A stretch of 64,000 bases of DNA from Breviolum minutum Mf 1.05b.01. Taxonomy: Eukaryota; Sar; Dinophyceae; Suessiales; Symbiodiniaceae. The notes beneath the pieces are model-generated. The model saw nothing but the letters and a program-made list of their open reading frames with translations. It was not told the origin of the DNA and searched no databases. The stretch lies in NCBI GenBank assembly GCA_000507305.1, contig DF241613.1, positions 1 to 64,000 on the forward strand, read 5' to 3'. A program made the position numbers and the translations under genes. Of this stretch, positions 54,315 through 64,000 are shown piece after piece. Numbering within the stretch: the stretch's first letter is position 1; each line of letters starts with the position of its first letter.

Positions 54315-56700
54315 TCATGGTGTCAAAATCAGAATGATTAAGTTGGAACGTGTTCTTTCATGGTGTGACGTACTTACCTTACAATATATTTGATACATAT
54401 GGGGGCCCAAATTCTTTTGATTGAAATGGTGACCCAAAACTGACCATCCAACCCTATAGTGCCCAGAGTTTTTTTCCATATGCACACACAGCTCCACGAG
54501 TTTGTTTTTCAAACTCAAAAGCCAACGGCCGAGAAGTCGTTCTGTCGCTCTGCGTCGGTGAGTTTTCTTTTTGACCAGCATGAATTTTTTCACAGCATCT
54601 TCATCCATCCAAGTTGAAGTGATGTGTGGATTTTGCAATCGTTTGTCCAAAACTACATGGTGTAGTAAGTGGAACTTTGGCCGCACCCGCCACAAACGTA
54701 CCCGGTTGCTCAAAGCTTCAGATGCTAGACGCATGTATGTTCGTATAAAGAGAAGGCCCACAACTTCACGGTGTTGTTGTTCATGAGCTGTCAAAAAACG
54801 GCCTGCATTCATGAGGAGGCTCATCAAAGAATCAGCTGCCCATAAAGCAGTAGCAACATTGTCAGCAATTTCAGATGCTCTTTCACATTTGAGAGGGCCC
54901 GAAACAAGCCACTTCAAAATCACAAAGCAATCGTAGCCCTTACAATGGACCTCCGGATACTCATTGCTTTTCCAGTTCAGGTTGGCCTTTGTAAGTTTTT
55001 TGATTGCCAACGACAATCTATTTTGTTTTGACCATGCTCTGAGCCAACCAGATGCTTTTTGAAGTTTTTGGTCGAGGTTACCACCACCAAAAATCATTGT
55101 AGTACAAAGCACCCTCATAGAAGAACCCACCAAATCACGACCCACTCCCAGATGAAATATATGAAGAAGATCGAGCCCCAGCATTTTAATCGAGAAACCA
55201 GGAAGAAGGCTTAGAGTTGGCTGCACACACCATGGCACGTCAACGTATTCGGTCAGCAACCACGGGGCATCCGAAGCAGTATTAGTGTAGGACATTGCTA
55301 CATCATCAGTGCCCTTTGAAGCTCGACATCGCCAACATACCTCCATCGAGTTTGGGGGTCAACAAAAAAATCTCAGTAAATGGCAGGAAAACATTTTACA
55401 GCCAAACCCATTTGATGCAAAAAAAACCTGTTCTTAATCCCTAATCCCTGAAAGCACCTCTTCTTTCGTGGCATATCTATTCAGGTTGAAGAGCTGCCAA
55501 AGATATTTCCAGTCACCCTTGAAGTTCATGACAAACATTTCCAGTTCACGTGCCTTAGATTCCAAGCGTTGCCATGGAAGTGGACAAAGCTTTGCGTTTG
55601 GAGAGGTACTCTGGTGGGGCAGGGGGCAAAAAAAATGTAGAAACAATGGATCAAATAAATCATGTGGAAAATTGGGCTCAAAATTCATCAAGAAACACAA
55701 GATCCTCTCACATCCGGAATCGAGAGTTTGAAATTTGAAAGCGAATTGCATATATGTTTTCCAGCCTCCTGCAGTGTGATATTGATATCACCATCAAACA
55801 TATAGGCCGAAGATGGGATCGTCGTAATCAAAAACCTGCTTGTTCCAGAATTGCTGGGGTGTGGAGCCAATTCTGGCTGCCAATGAAACACCATGTAGGA
55901 TCCACCTAGCGCTGATCCTTCATCACCTAAATTGCCACCCCCAAACAGAATCAGACGATATCCACAAAGGCAATAAAAGTTTTGGATTGTTGACCCTAAA
56001 AAGAAACAGTAAAAGAAACATACAAATCCATTTTGACTCCTTATATTTATTTGGGTCAACTTGCAATCCCCAAAAATTGAAATTGTTTCCAAGCACCATA
56101 AAGGGCTATGGGCAAAGAGCCACATGGATTTTTTGCTGCAGGATGACCAGGAAAATCTCGCAGCATGTGACCCCAGTACATTTCCAATTCGTCCAGGCAG
56201 ACCAACGATTGCAAGAGGCCATCGTTCACTATAGCTTGGGCCTTGGCCAGACGTGGGTACGGTGGAAAGAAGTAAATTCACAAAAGCATTCCACACTAGC
56301 TGCTACACCAATATGTTCTTTGAAATCAGCTAAGGAACAAGATCCGAAGGAAGTAGGAATGGCCACGGTTGAATTGCCAGCAAGGGTGAACCATCATCAT
56401 CATACCCAGCACACACTGGGAGGTCCAGGTGTTGTAGATTGCAATCCAACGTTATTCCAGCTTTCTTCGCAGAATTGTGCACCAAAGATTCATTGGTGTG
56501 GCTGGTAGGACTCAGTTCAACAGCGAGAGAGTTCACAAGATTCTGAATCACTGTGAATCGAGATATGCAAAGAGCATTATGTTCAACTTGTTTGCTACCA
56601 AGGGGCCACTTGAAGATACTGGAATGAAACAATTCTCCGACTTCTTTGGCATGCTTCACTGAAGAATTACCAGAGCCAACTCCCAAAGCCAACCTCAAAA
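54315..56700 (-). CDS. Dinoflagellate-expanded hypothetical protein, split gene
   Basis: The last exon, 55346-54315, is 343 codons. It has VCWRCRASKGTDD, then MLGLDLLHIFHLGVGRDLV, KCERASEIADNVATALW and RVRPKFHLLHHVVLDKRL with STWMDEDAVKKFM. The exon before it (about 55570-55450) ends NLNRYATKE and joins naturally to VCWRC. Further upstream, 56000-55750 (FYCLCGYRLILFGGG, SYMVFHWQPELAPHPSN) and 56520-56350 (LPVCAGYDDDGSPLLAI) look coding. I know this arrangement as a repeated gene type in dinoflagellate genomes with no assigned function; the regular Asp/His positions would fit a degenerate transposase, but that is speculation. Confidence 0.5.
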
Positions 56701-57556
56701 AGATGGTGTTTGAGAATTTTTGGGTTCACAGTTCAAAGAAGGGGTGAGGGTGACAAACCAAAATATTATAAAGTTGAATGGTACCCCAACATGACTTCCA
56801 CCAAGCAACAAATCATTGAGGTGATCCAGCTCCACATCACGTTGGCTGGGAAGCTCTGCACCTGCGTGGGGGGGATCGGTACAAATCAAAAAGATAGCTC
56901 AATCATGTTCAATCTAGTTCGGTGCACTTCACTGAAGCAAAATCGATTTTCACACCATCGCACCGCATGACATCACGATCCAGCATCCTAATAGTCCAAC
57001 ACCCACCTGTAGTTCACCCAGTGCCCCTATAATGCACCTGGACCCCAAAAACAAAACCTATATGGTTCAAACAATACAGCTCAAACAGACACATATGGAT
57101 GAACATGTTATGAGAAATGAATTGGTACAGGAACAATCATAAATGATGAACTGTATGAATCAGGATCCAAGGGCTAGAGGGCCATGACTACCTATGTGGA
57201 TGAAGGACCACATCAAGACCTGTCAGGCTTTGCTTGTTGGATGTTTTCACCAATCCCATCATTTTTGGATGGGGCTTCAGAGTTTCAAAATTCACATTGG
57301 AAGCCACCTTCCCTGCCAAAGCAGATCCAAATTTAAAATACAATATCATGGAAACAGCGGTCTTTCCCCTTTGATTTCAAACACCATCAACTATATCAAC
57401 AGGCAAGGTTCTATGGCAGCTCCATCCCCAAGACAAAGTGACAACTTTGGAATCAGAAAGTTGTTTATCCATAATTTACTTCATGATTAGTTTGGGGTTT
57501 TTGGCACATCACCCAAATATACAAACCCAAAGCTGTCACATACCCACGATTGGCAC
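56701..57556. other. No gene seen
   Basis: Short open frames on both strands without recognisable content. The phrase ATGGTTCAAACAATACAGCTC and similar A-rich text suggest intergenic DNA between two - strand genes. Confidence 0.4.
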
Positions 57557-60500
57557 TTAGGCCGAGTTTTGCTTCTTGAGTTCAGTGAGCACGGCTTTAG
57601 CCTGGACCTTGACCATACGAAGCCGCTTCACCTGGATGCAGGGTCACATAAATATAGATCTTTACGGCAGTACTTGATTTATGTTCGAAATTCTAGCGAA
57701 GAAAAAACTAGAACACAAGTTTTTTAGAAGCCAGCCTCTTCCTCAATTTCAGATTTCATATCGGAGAAATCGGCCATTGTAGTCAGGGACTTCATCCTTG
57801 GATGCAGATCCAATGATTGATTTTTTGTGGATTTCCAAACTGATTGAAATTTTTGAACTGAAAAAAAACAAGATGATTGAAGTGAAAAACAAGATGCTCA
57901 TCCATATATTCCTCAATACGCTTCTTGTAGCGCTCCAAGTTGTTCCGCAGGGCATTCTTTTGGGGAAGTTCCAAGGCCAAATTTGTCACTGCAGTCAATT
58001 CCTTCTTGAGGGCTGAACCTGGGCAGATCCAACATGAAATCAAAAAGCTTCACTGGGAATAGTGAGATTTAAATGGGAGTAAAAAAACATGAGAAATGGG
58101 ATTGAGAATCTGACCAATTTCTGCTTTCATCTCATCATTGGTTTTCGCAGTTGCTTGATCCACTCCATTTGAAGCAGCAGCTTTGGCCTTGGCCTTGGCT
58201 TTGGCCTTGCTTCTCGCTTTTGCCGCCCCCTTAGGCGCTGCTTCCTGAGCCTTCTGATCTCCTCGGAAGCATCAAAATGGCAAAGGCCAGCATCATGGGG
58301 TGACAGGGGAAAGTGACCAGGTGGATGAAGTACAACAACTTAGATAATTGATTCTACTTGTTCGAAATGCACCCGAAATCACCCGAAGAAAAATATATAT
58401 GAATGCATGTAGTTTTCACCCAAGTCCTTGTGGCGCTCCTTTCAGCCCTTCCAAGATTGATTGCATTTGATCTGCCCCAAGCCCCGGTGCAGCCATGGCT
58501 GGTGTGCTTGAAAAGACCCCATCTAGGGCAGAAGCACCATCACATTGAACCACTACCCGTTGTTCCTGTTTTGTTTCATCTTCATCAATTTCACAGGTTG
58601 AAGTATTGATCCAAAACCTGGTAAGGCTTGGGATATCAGGGCAATCTTCATCAGGGACGCCCTTCCCCCTGGCCACAATCGCCCTGATTTTCTCCATCGG
58701 AATTTCCCTCTTGATCCATTTCGGCGGTAGTCAAGAGCTCTTTGGTGCCACGTTTTCTTTTTGAATTGCTCTTGGAAATGACCAAGTCAGCTTCAATACA
58801 GCTGGGATCTTGTTGGGTTTGCACCCATTGCTGAAGAAGCTTCCTACGGTCCTGGGAATCAGTCATTTTTTTTTGGAAAAACGACACAAGTTGAGATTGG
58901 AAAGTTCGAGGTCCATACTTTGGGGGATTAATTTTTGTGAATGAAAAAATAGGACTGAATTAACACCAAGAATCTGTAGTGCTCCCATTCCACATCTCTT
59001 GCATGTGTGGAAATTTCTTTCCGTCAGGGCTTTCTTCCATGAGCCTCTTCAATCGCATGCCCTCTTTTTTGTGGGTGAGCCAATTGATTTCCACCTTGGG
59101 GGCATTAACGTGTACTGCAGGAACTTCAGATGCCCGGTCCTCCCTGTTTTGCAAGATCAACTCATTCAATTCCGGGATAGGATCATAGGGAGCAATCGGC
59201 TTCACGGGCCCAGGGGCAGGTGGACTAGCAACACCATTTGGGGTTTCAGCAGCTGCAGTATCAGGGATTCCACCAGCACCTGCATCAACACCTTTTGGGG
59301 TTTCAACAGCTGCAGTAGGAGGGATTCCACTTTCACCAGCACCATCAAGAAGATTTTGTTGTTCCACCACATTTTCCTTCTTGTCTGCAGGCGAGCAGAA
59401 GGGTTCTTCAGGCTGACGGTCATCAAGGAGACCCTTGGGTTCCTGCAGGGTGTGGCAAAAACAATAAGATACATCTCATTATATTGTACACACCCATCTT
59501 AAACCAATCTTTGGTGTTTGTGTATTTTTCAAAAACATCAAAAACTGTTCCGTCCTGCTGGGATGAACCTGAAGAAACCTCGAGCTGTGTAGCTCTTGTT
59601 AGATTGGGACGTTCAGACCCATTTGAAGCTGAAGTGGTAGCCAATTGCATTTCCACCTCCTTGATGCGTTCAAGAGCAGCTGCAAGTAGTTCTGCCATTG
59701 GCATGGGATCCCCATCATGAAGTGGCTGCGAGTCACCCAGCCTAAGTGATGAAACAATCGATCCAATAGATTAATCAACAAATTATTTGAGAAGAAGAGA
59801 CATGTTTTTGAAACTTGCTATATCATGTAGGTAACCTGTGTAGATTCAGCTAGCCCATGCCGCCAGGAAACGGAATGGTGGTGGCCTGGGAGATCGAGTC
59901 TGGATCCTTGCTTTGGGTTTGGAATGGCCGTTGGCGTTGAACAACTTCCAGGGCTTGTTGAAGTGTGTTGCATGACCTGAGGAAATCATACAGATCAGGA
60001 CTCAACATGACTGGTGTTTTTCGTGCAGTCTATTTTCAACATGAAAAGAAATCAGAGACCAGACCAGCCCAGATTGAAAGCTAAACAAAATCCCTGGGAA
60101 AATCAAAGTCATCTTACAAACCAAGTGACCATTGAGTGTGCTGAGATTCAGAAGGAACGGCTGGATGCTGGGAATCTAGAGCTGCTGGTGCTGTGCTGGG
60201 CTTCGTTTCAGCAGGCAAAGGTGCAGGCAATGTCTCCTGAGGTGTGGCACTCTTCTTCTCATCATCATTCTTCTCCTCACCATTCTTCTTTCCTTCATCA
60301 CCATTTGTATGGTCTTTTTGCGTAGTAGCTTCCCCACCAATTTTCTTAGTCTCTCCCTCACCAAGATTGGATTGAGGTGCAGCCTCACTTCCTTCAGCAG
60401 CACCATTTGTCTCCTCAGTATCCTGTTTCTGATTGAGCCTCTGCCTTATCTTCTCTGGAGTGGGGCATGCAAACAACTCCTCATCCACAGCTGGTTTTCT

Positions 60501-61262
60501 TGTGCGAGAGACTTCGGACCCTGAACCTGCGTTTTCGTTGGTCTCTTCACCATTTCGATGCTTGTCTTTGTTTGGCTTCTCCGGTTCTTCTCCATCTGGC
60601 TGAACCTTCTTAACTCTCTTTGGTTTCTGCTTCACTTCTCCATCCTCAGCTGGATCTTCCTTCTTGCCTCTCCTTGATTTCTTTTTTTCTTTTCCATCCT
60701 CAGCTGGCTCTTCCTTCTTGCCTCCCTTTGGTTTCTTTTTTCTTCTTCTCCATCATCAGCTGCATCAGGCTTCTTGGTTTCTCCTCCACTTCGTCTTCAT
60801 CCTCAGCTGGCGTTTCCTTCTTGCCTTTCTTTGGTTTCTTTTCTTCTCCATCATCAGGTTGCTTAACCATCTTGCGTCTCTTTGGTTTCTCCTCCACATC
60901 GTCTCCATCCTCAGCTGGCACTTGCTTCTTGCCTCCCTTTGGTTTCTTTTGTTCTTCTTCTCCATCATCAGCTGGCTTGATAACCTTCTTTCCTCCCTTT
61001 GGTTTCTTTTTTTCTTCTTCTCCATCATCAGCTGGCTTAATAACCTTCTTGCCTCCCTTTGGTTTCTTTTTTTCTTCTTCTCCATCCTCCGCTGGTGTCT
61101 GTTCTTCATTCACATCTTCTTCAGAATCTTCCTCATCCTCAGCTGACGGCTTCTTGGAAGAACTGGCCCTGGCTTTGGCCTTGGCTTTGGATTTTGCCCT
61201 CCTCTCCTTAGGCTCTTCTGCGTCACCCTCTTGAGCGCCACCCTCAGATGCAAACAGCAGGG
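57557..61262 (-). CDS. Lys-rich, acidic repeat protein, many exons
   Basis: The first coding exon (61262 to about 60115, after an AG) reads SEGGAQEGDAEEPKER, KSKAKAKARASSSKK, then repeats of about 18 residues (KPADDGEEEKKKPKGGKK) and an acidic Thr/Pro/Ala-rich end. Later exons: about 59745-59490 (PMAELLAAALERIKEVEMQL), about 59440-58965 (EINWLTHKKEGMRLKRLME), about 58870-58720 (DRRKLLQQWVQTQQD), about 58700-58410 (PDEDCPDIPSLTRFW), about 58255-58140 ((KA)n), about 58010-57880 (LPQKNALRNNLERYKKR) and 57640-57557 (VKRLRMVKVQAKAVL, stop TAA). Three single-base breaks (near 60787, 60745, 58715) interrupt the frame. Function unknown. Confidence 0.5.
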
Positions 61263-61317
61263 CCAAAGTGGAAAGTGAAGGGATTGGTGGGTGGAAAACA
61301 AAATGACCATCAAACAA

Positions 61318-62008
61318 GCCGAACAGTTGAATGAAAAAGAATTATACCATAAGTTTTGTCAAAGTCCAAGTAACATCTTTTGGCCCCAAAACGTGATAGA
61401 GAACCATGTAGGCTTCACCCTTCGAGATTTTGAGATGCCGCTGGACCACTTCCAGCTTATCCCAAGAAAGTTCATCAATGGGGAATGGCAAGTTCTGCAA
61501 ACACGGAAGGGCCATAGGTCCGACCTTTACCTAGCTAGACCGAAGAACCCCGATGTTGGCCAAATGGCTCCCAAAATAAAGCATCCACCAGATATATGAT
61601 CAAGACAATGACAAATTTCTCAGTTGTGGACATCAACTTTCACGAAAACAACTTTGGAGGTTGCAGATTTCTCGGCTGTGAACATCCAATTTCCAGAAAA
61701 AAACCAACGTGTGGAGTTCACGGATTTCTCGGTTTTTTCATGGTCATTTGGGGTCCTTTCTCGGTCATATCACGGAATTTCACGGTATGAATTTTGAGCA
61801 GCACATCCACAGAACTTGTACTGCGGTAAAACTGCACTATACGTCTAATTGAATTTCACCGTGACCCAAAAAAGCCACAGATCAAATTGATTCACTACGC
61901 CAGGTGCTTCAGGTCTAATCGCTGAAAGATGTTGACCTTATTTGACATGTTGGTGAGTTTTGAAGAGTGCACAATGTTCATATTTCCCAGAACATTCAGA
62001 AACCTAGC
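61318..62008. other. No firm gene
   Basis: A 102-codon + strand frame (61291-61599) has no recognisable content. A short phrase (GATTTCTCGG) recurs at 61660-61740. Probably intergenic. Confidence 0.4.
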
Positions 62009-63784
62009 TCACCAGTTCACAATTGTGGGGCCAAGACCCATCGACCCTTGGGCACGAGGTATTTGCAGCCAGCAAGGTATCGAAGGACTGCTGGGATTTC
62101 TGCCTGAGAGGCGGCGCCGGGTACAAAACATTAAAAGGCAAGTAGAATATGAGGAGTTTTCAGGTCGAGAAACATCATTCCACAGGTCACCAATGCAAGA
62201 TATATCATCAGACTGCAGTGGCAGGAAAGTTGTCTCAAATAGTTCTGCATCCCCACATGTCCAATCGACATCTTGGAGCTCAAGTGGAGGTGGCAAGGGT
62301 TCCTTAGATAGAGGACGTTCAAATGGTTCCATGCATGGCATGTGGCCACAATTTGATTTGCAAGATAAACATAAATTTCGATTCACGCTAAGTGGATGTT
62401 CCAAGCAACCACCAAAGGAGATCGAGCATGGTTTGCAATCAGATCAGCAAATTTGGCTGTATAGGCCCTTAGATCGTGAACCATGGGAACATCACTGAAG
62501 ATACCATTTGCAAATGTGTTCATTTCAAAAACAACCGAGTTTTTTCAAATATACATTCCAAGACACTGGCTCTGCTTCAGCCGATCTGGGATGCCCACTC
62601 TCCTTTGTTTACCACCCTTGTCGATATACTTTTTGACCAGCGGTGCACCAGGAAGCTGCTGCAAGGCTTTTCTACTCATACTGCCGCCAACAGCTGAGAT
62701 GCTTTCAAGGAGGGACATATCGTTGCTCCATAGTCGATGCCGTTTTGGGGTTTGCCCATCGAATGCTCCCATCCAAAAAGAGGTTGTGAAGACCTGAGGA
62801 ATGTTGAACACAATTTTTGGCAGCAAAGATAGTAACCTTTGCTATTGATGATTAAATTGATCATTACCCTGGGGACTATATAAAGGATATCTTTGGAAAG
62901 GGCATTAAAAAATGAAAACTTTACAGTATTCTAACTTCATTTTCACCAGGAAACTTTCACAGTAGCAAGCAGCTCTTGAAACCTTGGATGATGTGGAAGT
63001 GAAGATCCTTCCGGCTGTTCCACAAGCCAACGTACTCCTCTGCATGAACAAATCAGGAGCATGAGCACAAGCCTCGAAGCTAAAAGGTTGCCTGTACGGA
63101 CAAACCCATAACAGCTGTTGCCGAGGTAATTGTTCCAAACGTCCCTTCCAGCCGTGTATGACGACCTAGGGTCAGGGGATGAACCGAGCCCACACAACGA
63201 CTATGAAAAGATTTCAATCCATCACTGAAAGGAAAAATCACCCAAACAAGAAAATGGTACACTGTAATTGCAAAGCAGAAACATTTTTGTAAAGCTGTTG
63301 CAGCAAATCCCAAATAGGCAAAGTGCTCCCGGCTTCATATTCCAAAGTTCATTGATTGACATCCTGGAAATTCAAAAAAATATCACACAACCAGAGAGAA
63401 AGACACAACTCAGGTTTGCGATCCAAGCTGTCTATCTAAAGATATATCAAGTGTGCATCATGCTTGATAATTTGAAGCAAGGCTCGCGAAGCCAGCAACG
63501 CTGCAAAGGTCCATGAGCTTGCTATATCTGATGTCATGGCTGGAGCCACGGAGACCCACAGTCCACATTGCCAGAGACACTTGTCCCTCACCACAAAAGA
63601 ACTCTGCAAACTCTAGCTCCTGCCCTTGAGGAACTTTGGTGTTGAAGGCCAGGAGGGTGACCAACAAAACTAGGCATGCTGGAGCCTTCCATCGAAGTAG
63701 CTCCAAAACCACCATGGCCCAGAAAAAACGAAGTGCAATGAATTGCAATGTAGCAAGTACTGATGTTGAAATCAGACTATACAT
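62009..63784 (-). CDS. Rossmann-type methyltransferase-like protein, split gene
   Basis: On the - strand, an exon at about 63660-63480 reads EFAEFFCGEGQVSLAMW and DIRYSKLMDLCSVAGFA: an acidic residue, a Gly-containing loop and a following Asp, as in class I S-adenosylmethionine enzymes. The next exon (about 63200-62960) has NSCYGFVRTGNLLASRL and GVRWLVEQPEGSSLPHHPRF. Then about 62800-62560 (WMGAFDGQTPKRHRLWSND) and 62404-62009 (acidic, Pro-rich). I have seen this order in many dinoflagellate proteins; the E-Q-P within it recalls motif VI of DNA methyltransferases. No activity is known to me. Upstream exons reach the window edge. Confidence 0.5.
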
Positions 63785-64000
63785 CGCTGGAACTTCTTTT
63801 GATGTGTTGGCCCAGACATTTTTGATGGTTCATTAAAGGGTGTTTTCCACAGGAAGTGTTCTCTTAGATGAACAGGAAAACCAGAATTTATAGAACAGGT
63901 AGCTTTGGTCCCCAGCACCTGCAAAAAAAGGAAATGCATGAAAGCAGCATGTATGTAAGCGGGCTTCCATTTCATGCCCACACCTGATCAATTTGATTTT

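Noticed and set aside
60620-61234. A Ser/Phe-rich + strand frame of 204 codons
   Set aside because: It is the antisense of the Lys/Glu repeat gene.
1-64000. tRNA or rRNA genes
   Set aside because: I looked for cloverleaf and rRNA-like conserved stretches by eye and saw none; a dedicated scan would be needed to exclude tRNAs.

Overview
The window reads as nuclear DNA of a dinoflagellate, most likely a symbiodiniacean; the genus cannot be fixed from sequence alone. Signs are: very long one-direction gene runs, many short exons with GC or GA as well as GT donors and AG|G acceptors, AG placed directly before start codons as expected for spliced-leader trans-splicing, (Lys-Ala)n proteins coded by AAGGCC hexamers, TTTAGGG-type telomere-like motifs, a Ty3/gypsy element with CCCH-finger nucleocapsid, and several gene families I recognise only as dinoflagellate expansions. 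One 495-N gap and five single Ns show a draft assembly.

Layout. From 1 to about 40 kb every supportable gene is on the + strand: a Cys/His-rich gene (0.25-2.5 kb), a split C5 DNA methyltransferase (7.4-9.8 kb), hypothetical genes (10.7-14.0 kb), a transposase-like DDE-type gene with a 1.5-kb hairpin-filled intron (14.6-18.4 kb), a duplicated basic C-terminal exon (19.2-20.5 kb), a repeat block with telomere-like motifs, foldbacks and an inverted satellite around the N gap (20.5-23.0 kb), a long many-exon gene (23.6-29.95 kb), a Lys-Ala gene (31.2-32.3 kb), an ASCH-domain gene (32.8-33.3 kb), a hypothetical gene (34.1-36.1 kb), and a run of eight foldback hairpins (36.9-37.9 kb). At 40-41.4 kb the coding strand flips at a 226-bp foldback. 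On the - strand follow a decayed Ty3/gypsy element (41.4-46.2 kb), three Lys-Ala or Cys-rich genes, and a methyltransferase-like gene (62.0-63.8 kb). They are interrupted by a + strand retroelement (51.2-54 kb) whose second reading frame starts with a methyltransferase-like domain.

The strongest candidate for an undescribed system is a family of 18-26-nt hairpins with core TTGATG-loop-CATCGR. The two arms are not exact complements: one T faces G, so the + strand RNA forms a full stem with a U-G pair while the opposite strand would have a C-A mismatch. Outer arm bases differ between copies but stay paired. Copies lie 11-118 nt after most recognisable stop codons of the + strand block, form an array inside one intron, and are absent from the last 24 kb. 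This suggests a strand-specific RNA structure, perhaps for 3'-end formation or polycistron processing, but a mobile mini-element is also possible.

Three unrelated methyltransferase-type proteins occur here: a host-like cytosine methyltransferase, a retroelement-borne PPC domain, and a dinoflagellate Rossmann-type family. Reading frames in several low-complexity genes are broken by single-base homopolymer differences, which may be assembly error rather than gene decay.
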